A DNA stretch of 64,000 bases from Castanea sativa (Eukaryota; Streptophyta; Magnoliopsida; Fagales; Fagaceae). This document shows, piece by piece, positions 26,226 through 36,830 of the stretch (position 1 is the stretch's first letter; the number at the start of each line of letters is the position of its first letter). The position numbers were made by a program, and so were the translations under genes. Where the stretch lies: assembly GCF_040712315.1 (NCBI RefSeq), contig NC_134015.1:12296945-12360944 (forward strand), given 5' to 3'. The notes under the pieces were generated by a model, which was given only the letters and a program-made list of their open reading frames with translations, searched no databases and was not told where the DNA came from.

Positions 26226-27106
26226 GTGGTGTTAATGGAGAATTGGGTGATGCATGGGTGGTTTGATTTTTTTTGGGATTTGGACCCACAACCGGAGGCT
26301 GGTGGTTGAGCAGTAATGTTTGTGGATGTTGATTTGGTATGGTTGGCCCTTCCTCTCCCCCCCCCCCCCCTCTCCCACCCCTACTCCCAGCCAACACCTT
26401 TCCCTACTCTGCCCCCCTCTTTACCACTGCCTTTTAACCAGCCACCCCGTCTTTTCCCTGGCTTCTTTCCTTCACTGTTCCCATCACCTTTTGGTTTTTT
26501 CCCTTATCACTCTTTTTGTCCACCTCGCCCCTTCTCCAACCACCCCACCTGCGGCTGACCAGCCTTTACATCTACCTGTACTGCCTAGACCAACCACCAC
26601 CAAACCACTCACACCCCTACCTAACTTTTTGCCCCTCCCTAACTCAGCTCTTATACCATCTCCTCAGGGCAGAGGGGGCAGTAACAGCTCTTTTCGCATA
26701 GACTCCAAAACCTTTTACTTCTCCTTTGACGGTGGGCGGGCTGATTCTTATGCTGTACACGAAAGTCACAGGGATATTAAAAGTTCTGTTTGGTTGGGTC
26801 GTAAGGGATTGGAATAGATTCTCTCATGCTTTGCAGATATCCGTGATTGGATTCCAGGAACGGATGTATCGTGCAAACTTTATAGAGAAAACAATAAGTT
26901 GTTCGAATTCCGGGGAAGGTCGAATAAGGCTGGAATGTTTGTGGAGATTGCTGTGGAGCTCGTCATGGTTGTGTTATGGTACTTGCGAGTTCGAACCGGT
27001 CTGGGTGGCGCTTGTTTTCTAAAGAATTTGAATTTGCTCTGATACCAAAAGTGATGCAGGACAAATTGACTAGGAGGGGCTTTTATTTGGGAAACAAGAT
27101 AAGAAC

Positions 27107-27155
<49 letters not shown>

Positions 27156-30100
27156 GATCTAGAAATCAGCACCAAAGGTTTGCTTGAAGTCAGCATTAAC
27201 CGGGTAAAATTAAAAATATACAAAACCCAGGCATCGGCAACTAGGGCTGTTTGCGATGAGATGAAAAAAATTATTATTTTTATCCCCTTCCTTTAGCAGA
27301 AGCATCTAAGACTTTTGCCTCCAATGTATTTCCTCCTCCAGCATAAGTTTCTCAAGTTTCACATGGCTTGTTCGCATTGCACCTTTTCCTTGTCTATCAG
27401 GGATCTATCCTCATTAATCATTGGATGATGCAGGTTAGCAGTGTGTTTTCTACGCATTACATTTCCAAAATCCGTTTCATTCCACTTCTTCAAATCTAAT
27501 TTTAGTGCCTTCAGCTTGTTGACCAAAACAAAACTAGGCGAGCTGTGAAACTGATAGCCATACCACCCCCCCCCCCCCACCCTATCAGTAAACCCTTCCA
27601 CCTTCAGCCACATGTTTCTTCTCCCATTCTTAAATTCCCATAAACTTAAAACCTTGCAAACACCTATTGATTTGTCACCTTTCAAATCCTAAAATTCAAA
27701 ACTTCAAAACCCTAAACCCTAAACCGCCTATCATATAGACCTAAATAACCCTCAAATAGCTCCATTACTGTCCACTTGTTACTGTTCAGGACCCTGGAAT
27801 AGCAACCCAGACCTTGGGTTTTCCCCTTTGTTTCATCCCCAAATCCTACCATTCATTTTCCCCCACCAAAATCTAACTCTAAATCCTCAAAATCCAAGCA
27901 TCCCAGCTCTGCCAGGTCTGATTTGGCTTCATTCCTATTTTTCCTACATTACGTCATCAATTCTTTTAATAAAGAACATCAGCAATTCATCTAATAAATT
28001 ACCAACTACCCCAAAACTAGTGTCGTGTAGGTTGTTTGATCATTGATTGATGTTGATAGGCTTGTAGTTAGCAGCAAAATGTTACTTGTTATTGTGATTA
28101 TACCTCTTTTTATTATCAGTTTTCTCCTAGGAAATAAAATCATTCTCTTATCTGGAGACTTTAAAATGCAATTCTGTTGGATAGTCTCGCACTATCATAG
28201 AATGTACTCAGAAGAATGTTTGCTAACAAAATCTCCAAGACTACCATCAATTAAATTAAAACCAAAAAGGGTTTCCAATAATAGAGATGAATAAAACTGT
28301 GATGGTCAAACAAAGGAACTGAAAGATGTGAATCAACCCACCTAAATATAGTAGTAGCCCATTATTAAAATATTAAGCTTCTTGAGATTCTCCATGAGCA
28401 TATGTAGTGATAAGTGGCCAGCATTGTAAAGAAAAGTTCAGAGTAAATTTAAAAGGCCACCAAATGGCATCAAATAATTAGCAGATTAGTAGTATTCAGT
28501 CATGGAGTACCTTGATTGCTGAACAAGCTTGCTGGCTCCTGATGAGGTAGTTTTATTAACTGGACAGCTGAAGGGGAACCATTGGAAGTATTTGGTGCAG
28601 CATCTGCAAATACAGCTGTTCGTGGACGCTTACCACCACTATTCTGTTGCATTGGAGTCAAGGGCACAGGGGCAGTGATTTGGCCAATGGTTGCTGGGAA
28701 GGTGAGGTTATTCGCCATAATGGATATAGGGATAGGAGCAGGGATGGGGGCAGCAGGAGTGGCAGAAGCAATATGTTTTTTCACACTCTGCTGTGGTGGT
28801 TGAGCCTCACTGCCAAGGGCTGGCTCAGTTGCTTTGCTCATTGCTTCTTGTTTCCTCAGAAAAGCAATGAACTCCTCAAGGTTCTGAAATGAAATTTCAG
28901 ATTCAAGCTTGTGGTCTTTAATGCATCTAAGGACATCCTCCATGTCTGCTATTATCCTGTTTAGGGCCGCATTCTGCTACCAGGTTTATATAAATGATCT
29001 CACTCAGGCTGTTGGCCCTACACAAAGTATGCGTTCACATTGAAAAAGAAGGAAAAATATACCTGTTCTTCGGGTGGTCTGTCTTGCTTTCTGCAAAGCC
29101 TATTGGCAGATTTCCTTAAATGCTTCAAGTAAGGTCTCAAGAGGGGTATTGGTGGAAACTTGTCGGCCAACTTAAATGCATAAATGAACCTAATAGCCCT
29201 GAGAAGCTGCTTTACTTCAATAAGATTTTGAATGAATCCTGGTACACATAAACCAGAAAATATAGTTAACATGTTCCATTTTGGGAAGGGGATACAAAGG
29301 GTACTTAAGGCTAATTAAGTAAATTCCTAACATTAAGCATGAATTGAATCATTTTAAGACCATGGTTAAGAGACATCTACTCCTAGAAGAACCTGGAGAA
29401 GCCATTTTCTATCCAACCTTACAAATGGGCAATGGGCAGGAATGGTCATGTCACCAGGGAAAGTCAAGGCTTAAAATTATATGCTTGCTTATACTCTCAG
29501 CTAGTTCAATGAAATACATTCTACAATCAATTAGTAAAAATAAATATCGGTAATGCATGACTAACATTTGTACATCTTTTTAGATAGTCTACTTTAAGTG
29601 CCTTTGAGGGCAAAACATCTCAAAACTGAATTTCCATTTTTGAATTTTTAAAGGAAACTAAGAAGTTTCTCCAAAAGTTCTAATGAATTCCATTGGATTG
29701 TCCATCGTTACAAGTTCCTCCAAGCTTTTCATGACCAAATGTGCTAAAATTCTTCCCAAGAAAATTGAATGAAGTATCTTCCACTTTTAAAAGTCTTAAT
29801 GAAAAAAGAGAGCCCATTTCCACTACCATTACCTCAAATGATTTGGATTCAATTGTAAAGTAGTCTTACCACCCATTTTTCAACAAAAAAGGATATTTAA
29901 TGGGGAATGACAGAAGTGAATTCAGAGACTACCACCTCTAACAGGGAGTTCTCCCAACTGTGCCATTGGCTAACGTTGAGGGTAGTTATACCATTATACC
30001 ACTTTTCATTCCAAGAAGTTGTTATACTATTGTCTTTAATGAATCATACACACAGATTACATTTCAGAGAAACTTTCAAGTAAAATAAAAATTAAGATGA

Positions 30101-32343
30101 GGGTAAGCTATATGAAGCCAATTTTCAGAAGGTTTACCTGGAATATTATCATCAAGACCAAGGACACCACACATATCACGCATCTGGTCATCCTCAGCAA
30201 CTGTCTCCAAATACTTTACAAGCTCATCGGCATCAAAAGCAGAAGCCAATCTGTAAGAGGCTAAGAGTTGCAAAAACCCCAAAACCTCCAAAGAATGATC
30301 AGCATCCACCCTCATCTTTATCCTCCAATCATTGGCCAATCTCATAGCTTCCTGTTTCACCTGAGGTTTAATATCTGGTGAGAGTTCCAATAATTGCTCT
30401 AACAACAGAACACAGCTCCCTTGAACAATACTCTCATCAAACTCCACGTTTCCCTTCTTCAAATGTGGAGGGTAAAACCATTCCATTGCATCCAAAACAA
30501 GCTTTGCAGGGTCTGATGACAATAGAAGAGCAGTAGCCACTTCATATCTCATCGAATCATGCTCTTTTGAACGCTCATTTAGGAATATAAGCAAGCTCTT
30601 TCCATCCATAGCTACCCAATTTTCAGAAGATTTACGTGGGAGCTTCTCATGAAGACGAAGGACTCGACACAATCCAGGCATCTGGTCATGCTTGGCAACT
30701 TTCACTAAATACCTTACAAGCTCATCAGCATCAAAAGCAGAGGCCAATCCATAAGAGGCTAGGAGTTGCAAAAACCCCAAAACCTCCAAAGAATGCTCAG
30801 CATCCACCCTCATCTTCGTTCTCCAATCAACAGCCAATCTCATTGCTTCTTGTTTCACCTGGGGTTTAATCTCTGGTGAGAGTTTCAACAATTGCTCTAA
30901 CAACAAAACACAACTCCCTTGAACAATAATCTCATCAAACTCCACGTCTCCCTTCTTCAAACGTGGAGGGTAAAACCCTTCCATAGCATCCAAAACAAGC
31001 TTTGCAGGGTCTGATGACAATCTAAGAGCAGTACCCACTTCAAGTCTCATCGAATCGTGCTCTTTCCAACGCTCATTTAGGAATATTTGCAAGCTCTTTC
31101 CATCCATAGTTACACAAAATCGCAGACTAGCAGTAGAAGAATTATTAATAACATTGTTAACTGGAAAATCTTCTAAGGGCTCTGTCTTTACTCGGGTATG
31201 AAGGGAGTCAGCGAATCTTTTCTCTCTCAATTCAAGCTCTTTAATCCGCTTTTCAAATAGCTTCTCTTTCAATTCGAGCTCTTTAATTCTCTCCCCCAAT
31301 TTATTCTCATTCAATATGATTTCTTCTGATCTCTTCTCTTTCACTTCAAGCTCTCGAATACTCTCAGTATACCAATTCTCCTTCAAACCAATATCTTTCA
31401 ATCTTAACTCCATGCTTTCCTCTCTCAATTCAAATTGCTTCTCTTTTGACTTGAGCTCTCTAAATCTCTCTTCCAATTTCTTCTCATTTAACACAAATTC
31501 TTCCCATCTTTCTTTAATGTTCTTCTCTCTCAACTCAACCATCTCATGCCATTCCTCCAATTCCTTCCAACTTTCCTTCAATCTATCCTCTTTCACTTCA
31601 AGCTCTCCAATACGCTCTGCATACTGCTCCTCTTTCGCCCCTAAACCTCTCGAACATTCCTCAATCCTCTCCCCTTTCAATTCAAGCTCTTTAGACAACT
31701 CCTCAGTTTTCTTCTCTTTCAACTCCAAATCTTTCAAACATTCTCCCAATCTCTTCTCTTTCGCTTCAAGCTCTCGAAAACACCCTCCATACTGCTTCTC
31801 TTTCGCCTCTAAACCTCGCGAACACTCCTCAACCTTCCCCTCTCTCACTTCAACTTCTTCAAATCTCTTCTCTTTCAACTCAAGCTCGTTAGACCACTCC
31901 TCAATCTTCTTCTCTTTCGCTTCGAGCTCTCGAATACACTCTCCATACCGCTTCTCCTTCACCTCAAAATCTCTAGAACGCTCCTCAATCCTCTCTTCTC
32001 TCAGTTCAACCTCTTTAACTCTCTCCTCCAATTTCACCTCTTCCAACTCAAACTCCTTCAAACACTCTCCAAATCGTTCCTCTTTCGCCTCGAAACCTCT
32101 CGACAACTCCTCGAGTCGCTTCTCTCTCAGTTCAAGCTCTTCGAACCGCTTCTCTTTGGACTCGAGCTCTTTCGCCTGTTCCTGGAGAAAACGACGCGTC
32201 GAATCGAAGTGGTCTTCCAGATCCTTCCATTGAAGAGAGAACAAAAGCAGCGAAGACGAAGAACTGTGGATTTGCTCCAGCGTTTTCCGCAGAGTTTGTT
32301 TCTTTATCTCCGCCACTTCAAATTCGCTTGAGACTTTCTCCAT
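21770..32343 (-). CDS. FRL: FRIGIDA-like protein (FRL5-type), six exons, predicted 1440 aa
   Basis: Predicted nuclear coiled-coil protein of the plant FRIGIDA family; its founder promotes FLC expression, but the role of FRL5-type members is poorly known. Exons: 32343..30138, 29238..29063, 28973..28511, 24210..23584, 22729..22554 and 22444..21770 (stop TAA). All introns are GT-AG, with phases 1,0,1,1,0, and the joined frame is open for 1441 codons. Residues about 15-390 are charged [15 protein letters not shown] coiled coil. Two Frigida half-domains start at about 413 and 579 ([10 protein letters not shown]…[12 protein letters not shown]…[20 protein letters not shown]). Exon 2 ([10 protein letters not shown]) completes the domain. 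Exon 3 is an Ala/Pro-rich linker ending in GGKRPRT. Exons 4-5 hold another Frigida module with a Lys-rich insertion. Exon 6 is Gln/Pro/Tyr-rich with KRQKTE. The alternative is two genes split at 28511/24210; matching phases and a 4.3-kb intron favour one. Confidence 0.8.
24311..24422 (-). mobile_element. tRNA-derived SINE in FRL intron 3
   Basis: A 112-base insertion flanked by perfect 18-base target duplications, TATTAAAAGAAAGTGCAT, at 24293..24310 and 24423..24440. On the minus strand it has a Pol III box A-like CTCAACTGGC and a box B GGTTCAAGACC (24345..24355), followed by a TG-rich tail. The paralogous intron of unit 2 (about 40621-40700) lacks it, giving an empty site. Confidence 0.85.
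24500..25617. other. FRL intron 3, unique part
   Basis: Non-coding. The stretch about 24900-25230 is paralogous to unit 2 at about 40990-41380, showing that it belongs to the ancestral gene rather than to an insertion. Confidence 0.6.
25618..26138 (-). repeat. LTR-like repeat, left copy
   Basis: It starts TGATGCAGG and shares about 170 bases with 27052..27252: GGGGCTTTTATT, GATAGGA, TTTGCTTGAAGTCAGCAT, and a final CATxGGCAxCTAGGG stretch. It appears to end near …CAACCCCA at about 26138. A TTTAAATAGA-type TATA lies on the complementary strand's reading. The boundaries are approximate. Confidence 0.5.
26186..26223. repeat. (GT)n microsatellite
   Basis: About nineteen GT units within FRL intron 3. 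Confidence 0.9.
26317..27060 (+). pseudogene. Retroelement ORF1-like fragment (DUF4283-type)
   Basis: A proline-rich leader (26317-26700) precedes a conserved block spread over two frames: [20 protein letters not shown], then [20 protein letters not shown], then [20 protein letters not shown] and [12 protein letters not shown], ending near FEFALIPK. This resembles the ORF1/DUF4283-like proteins of plant retroelements. Frameshifts and stops (for example after 26817) show it is not intact. It sits in FRL intron 3, antisense to the host gene and between two LTR-like repeats. Confidence 0.55.
27052..27252 (-). repeat. LTR-like repeat, right copy, truncated
   Basis: This matches the start of the left copy at 25618 for about 170 bases, with a (GA)n expansion at 27111..27151 inside it. 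It breaks off where LINE-derived sequence begins. The minus-strand end CCTGCATCA is followed after four bases by TGGTATCAGAGC, identical to the initiator-Met tRNA primer site of plant Ty1/copia elements (27036..27047). Confidence 0.5.
27290..27660 (-). pseudogene. LINE ORF2 fragment (endonuclease-RT linker)
   Basis: The minus-strand frame reads [12 protein letters not shown], then [20 protein letters not shown] and [11 protein letters not shown]. This is typical of the segment between endonuclease and reverse transcriptase in plant L1-type ORF2. A C-run at about 27567-27577 disrupts the middle. It is isolated and dead, inside FRL intron 3. Confidence 0.65.
27700..28500. other. FRL intron 3, 5' part; no feature seen
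   Basis: CT/A-rich sequence with no supported element before the donor at 28510. Confidence 0.45.
30113..31110 (-). repeat. 498-bp tandem duplication inside FRL exon 1
   Basis: Two adjacent copies encode the repeated Frigida half-domain; the MDGKS methionines are at 31107 and 30609, exactly 498 bases (166 codons) apart. The upstream copy even includes the counterpart of the exon-intron junction: CCACGTAAATC at about 30629-30639 against the working donor CCAGGTAAACC at about 30131-30141. About 20 bases of former intron (ending near CTGAAAATTGG) are therefore now coding. Confidence 0.85.
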
Positions 32344-33050
32344 TACAAACGCAATGAAATAAAGAAAACCTAACTATATCTATATACATTCAATAAACAG
32401 AGAGAAAAGAACAAAAGGAGGGAAAATAGAGCAAAGTGATTGTTTCGCAAATTTTCTCATGAGTCAATCAGGGTTTAATGGTTATGTTTATTTTTTTTTG
32501 GAGGGGGGTTTTAATTTTCTTACAATAAACTCTTCTAACGAGTTACATTATGATAACTAATAAGACAAGATACTGTAGTATAATGAGTTTTTTTTTTTTT
32601 GTGTTTTAAAAATTGATTTATACTATTAAACTTTAAAAATAAAATCGCTCTACATATTCTACACTTCTACTTAAATATGTGAGGTTTAATTTTTTTTTTC
32701 TTGAAATTTCAAAGTTTAAATTATTATTTTGAAATTATAATATTTAATTTGTTTGAGATTAAACTTAAGATTTAAAATGTATTTTTCCTTTTAAAGAAAA
32801 AATATATTTATTTTCTTTAAGTTGTGTGAATTGCTAAAATATATTTTTCATTTAAAAAAAAAAAAGTGTCCAACCTCAATTTTTGTCCTTTAAATTTATA
32901 AAGTTATAATTCTATCATAAGAAAATTAAAAAGTTATAAACTTTTTTTTTTCTAGGTTATGCAAACTTTTTAAACATTTCATTTGATAAAAGGAAAATTT
33001 AATATACTTTACAATTTTAAAAGTAAAGTGATGAAAATGAAACTTAGATT

Positions 33051-33512
33051 TCAAATGAAGCATCTCTAGGGAATCCAAGGAAGGCAGGTGGGGGAGGTCT
33101 TATTCGTGACTATCATGGAAAGTGGGTGCTAAGTTTTGGGCCTTGAGGGATGGGCTGGTACTTGCATCCCACCTTGGCATCACCCAATTACTTGTGGAAC
33201 TAGATGCAAAAGTTATTGTTGATCTTCTCCTTACTAAGAAACCCTCTAACAAATTGTACTCTTCGATGCTTAATGACTATAGGTACCTCCTACGCCAATT
33301 CCATCAAATCAAGATCAACCACGTGTATTCAGATTTTGTTGCTCCCATCTAGGGGATTTTGTTGCATTAGATGCTCCTCCTACTAATGAATTATGTGTAA
33401 TTTTGAATTCTGATGTTTCCGGTTTGTACTCTTAAGGCTTTTAGCCACTATTTCGCCTTTTATGGCTAGTTAATTTCAATGCATTCCCCTTTTAACCAAA
33501 ATAAAGAAAAAA
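33051..33512 (+). pseudogene. LINE 3' fragment with target duplication (RNase H domain)
   Basis: Coding remnants GGGGLIRDYHGKWVL and then FWALRDGLVLASHLGITQLL, VELDAKVIVDLL, YSSMLNDYRYLL are a plant LINE RNase H domain, with a short internal deletion and a frame change. Its tail is A-rich. The 12-base flanks GAAACTTAGATT (33039..33050 and 33513..33524) are a target duplication. The paralogous position in unit 2 (about 43695-43710) is uninterrupted. Confidence 0.8.
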
Positions 33513-33556
33513 GAAACTTAGATTACATTTTTAAGACTGAAAAATATATTTTTATT

Positions 33557-34203
33557 GTAGGGGAGTGGGTTTGATTCCAAGTGTTGATGGCCTGTTAGGA
33601 AGATTAGCCGAATACCTAGCAATGCAATAGCTCAGAGAATTGAGATCTAACATCTTGAGAGTAATAGTTTGAAGCCGATATCCATATAACACATCTCCTT
33701 GGATGACCTTGGAGACAAACTCAGCATCCTCAGAAGAAATGTCCAAGGATCTAGAGGGTGGCTTATAGGTAAAGTAGCAGTCACCTTCGCATTAATTCAA
33801 TTCACTTGCTTGACACAGTTGCATTTATTGCTAAATGGCTAGCCTGAATAGTTTTAAACACTAAAAGTATAGATGCATCATGAAAGGAAGGGAGAAGGTG
33901 TTTAATGTGACAAACAAGTAACTCGCTAGCTATGCGTTGAGATAGGGTTCCAAGGGAGTATAAAGAGAAGCAAGACATGTAAAAAGAGGAGGTGATCAAA
34001 AAGGAGAGAGAGAAACACATAGAGAAAAAGTGTATGTTTATATAAGGAGTTTTATTGGAAATAAATGAGAGATCTTTTCTTTGATTGTTCCTGATTGATA
34101 CTTGTAGTTTCTTACCCTAGTTTAAGTTTCCCATTGTGGATTCACTTTAAGCCATCTATTGCAAATTAATTGTGATGTTAAAACATCGATTTTAGCCACC
34201 ACA
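33557..34203. mobile_element. Solo LTR candidate, 647 bp
   Basis: An insertion absent from unit 2 (compare about 43725-43745), with TG at 33557 and CA at 34203. The flanks TTTAT (33552..33556) and TGTAT (34204..34208) are a 5-bp target duplication with one mismatch. A TATATAAG at about 34039 would place U3 on the left and a short R-U5 on the right. Minus-strand frames inside it (for example VSKVIQGDVLYGYRLQTITL) were not recognised. Confidence 0.6.
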
Positions 34204-34635
34204 TGTATTTTTTTTAGAAGCTTTTTAAAAATGAATACTTATATTTTGTTTTGGAAAATTTTAGACCTTTTTTTAGAAGAAATTAATTTTGTGAGTTCAT
34301 AAATAAATAGCTATTCGGAGTAAAATTGATTTAAGTTTTAAGAAATATTAATCTAATGATAATTGAAGTTATAAATTCAAATTTATGCAAGAAATAGTTA
34401 ATTATGAAAAAACAAGATAGGAAATACTTAACTTTAAATGAGAATTTTAATTCAACAAAAGGCTTATAAATTATAATATTACCAGAATATTGCTAAACTA
34501 AATCATGATTTTGTATGATACTATAGACTATCATAGGGCTTCAAAGTGTTACGTTAAAATATATAATTACATCAATTTTTTTTTTCTTTTTTCGGGGGTG
34601 GGGGGAGGGAGTCAATGTTAAGTCCTTTATGTTTT

Positions 34636-34801
34636 ACCAACATGTATCTTTAATGTGATAGTCACTCCACATGTACAAAGTTCTTGTTAGGTGGGGGAGT
34701 AAGGACCGAGATTCAAGTTTCCAAGAGGAAGTTTCATACATATATACACTTAGAATATGTTATAGTAAAATTTATATCTTATATAAAATATAAATCTCAT
34801 A
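34636..34801 (+). mobile_element. SINE-like insertion, 166 bp
   Basis: It interrupts sequence that is continuous in unit 2 (CTTTATGTTCTGTATCACTC, near 44101). It is flanked by TATGTTTT at 34628..34635 and 34802..34809. A box B-like GATTCAAGTTT lies at 34710..34720, and its 3' part matches the repeat at 12955-13095. Confidence 0.6.
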
Positions 34802-36165
34802 TATGTTTTGTGTCACTCTCATTTTTGCATTTTTTGTTTTAACAAGGTGATTCATTATTATCATTATGTCTCTTATCTTTGTTTATTGATACATTTTCCT
34901 CTTAAAATAAGAAGTTTGAAACTCAACCTAGATATTGAATTTGACTAACCTGATATCACGTTTGTTTAATAATTCTACCAAAAGTTACTAAGGATATAGT
35001 TAATAAATGATGCAGTCTATTGGAAATAAAAAAAAAAAAAATTTGACATAATTAGCTAATCACCAAATTTGGCTCTTTTTTATATATATAAAAAAAATGG
35101 CATAATTTACTATTCAAATTTTGACATAATTTTGCATTCTATTAGTGCAACATACTTTCACTGATATCACCACCTAATTCACTTTTTGTTATAAATTAAT
35201 CACAACTTAACACTTCAACAATGGTAAAAAAATGTTATGAAATTTATTGTGTGCTTATTGATATACTAATTCATATTCAAATACAAAAGATTGGCTTGGT
35301 TTTTCACAAGAAGTTATTTTGCCTAGTCCAAAAATCTTAGATCTCAAGAATAGACAAAATTGGTTAAATTTTATTTGTTGATGTTCTTCCAATCCTCTAC
35401 TAAATATTTCGCTCTATTAATAATTACCATAAGTATTAAATTATATATTATAAAACAGATAAAAGAGTATACAAATTTTTGTTGAAATTTACCATGCATT
35501 ACTCAAATAACTAACTAGTGTAAGATTCACAGTCAAGTGCCTTCCATTCCCATAACTTTGTTTATTTTTAGTATTCGACCATTTTTAACAACTTGGAAGT
35601 TAGAACCTTATTTAAGCATTAAAATACTAAGGGATTACACACAAAATTTCCTTTGCCTTTGTTAGAAGAAAAATATTTACTTGAGGCATAATTGTTGGTA
35701 AAAAAATTCAATTTATATACTTTAAATTTTTGGTAAATTGTCATTTCGGTTCATAGAGATTAGCTCGACATTTTAATCCTTAAACTCTAACAAATCTATC
35801 AAGTTAGTCCTCCTGAAGTCTTGTCCATTACTATCTACAAAACTACCATTAATCCGATAAAACACTGTTAAAGTTTTATGTGAACAATGACAGTTTTATT
35901 ACTTTTTATATACCGTAAAAAACCGAGATGACCAACCTGATAGAAATGTTAAAGTTTAAAGAATTAAAAGGACAAAAATAAGCTTTAAGACAAAATTAAG
36001 TAATTAACAATCTACCAAAACCGCCAAACATAAAGGGTAAAGGGTAAAATTAAATTTTAAACTAGTTGATTAATTGACAAGGTTATCCTTATCCTTCGAA
36101 TCACTAGCGTACACACTCTTTATTTTGGCTTGCCATTAGCTTTTTCCTTTGAAAAAATTTTGTTA

Positions 36166-36830
36166 CAAGGTGAAAAATGAATTGAGGCCTTTTATATTTT
36201 TAAAAATAACTTTTTAAAAAAATAATCTAAATATTGCTTAAACTCTATTCTCTTGTTAGATGCAGAATTACTAATTAATATGAACCACTAGATTTTTTTT
36301 TTTTTTTTGAGAACGTCTATAGACACAAAAAATTTGACAAAACATTTCACACATCAACATGTGGCAGATTAATAATAATAAGTAAAAAAGTGGCGTTAGT
36401 GGTGAACCTAGATGAGATTTAGTAAAAACTTGCCAACTCAATTGTTGTAAAAATTCTTGTGAAATTTTTTGTGCATTGCTTTTTTTTTTTTAGAAGTGCT
36501 AAATTTATAACATTTTTACAGCAAATTCTAGGTGTTAAGTTGTTACTAGTTCTAATTTGAACCCACTATTGAAATTTTTTTTTTAACCGCCAATAACAGC
36601 CGGTAACATTCTGCTACCTAGAATTTGTTGTGAAAGTATTGTAAAAATTATTGTGAACGTAGAATTTTTTTTTCGTAAAAATATAATATTTTATTTATTA
36701 GCTAATATTTGGGCTTAATTAATAATATTAAAATGAAACAAATAGCTCATTTGGTTAAAATTAGGGGACCTTTTTTTTATGCCGGGCCATAGGCGACTGC
36801 CTCTCTTGCTTATATGCTAGAGCCGGCTGT
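36166..36830. mobile_element. hAT-like insertion in unit 1 spacer
   Basis: Unit 2 runs directly from ATTTTGTTACA to AGTAAGCATG (about 45421-45450), whereas unit 1 has about 665 extra bases here. The right end, read on the minus strand, is CACAGCCGGCTCTAGCATAT followed by GAGGCAGTCGCC, very like hAT termini of the CAGGGCCGGCTC type. The left terminus and target duplication are not clear. Confidence 0.45.

Noticed and set aside
26360..26817. Proline-rich frame as a host extensin-like gene
   Set aside because: Low-complexity C-rich DNA leads directly into a retroelement ORF1-like block and is broken by stops.
27036..27047. A definite initiator-Met primer binding site of an intact copia element
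   Set aside because: The match is exact, but the same bases encode a conserved part of the antisense frame, and no gag-pol is present. It was kept only as a tentative observation.
31316..32233. Long plus-strand reading frame, Ser/Phe-rich, 305 codons
   Set aside because: It is exactly antisense to the repetitive coiled-coil coding sequence of FRL exon 1. Its composition (S, F, L) is what the complement of GAG/AAG-rich codons gives.
33552..34020. Two minus-strand frames as a possible small host gene
   Set aside because: They sit within an insertion missing from the paralogous unit, with TG…CA ends, so a solo LTR explains them better.
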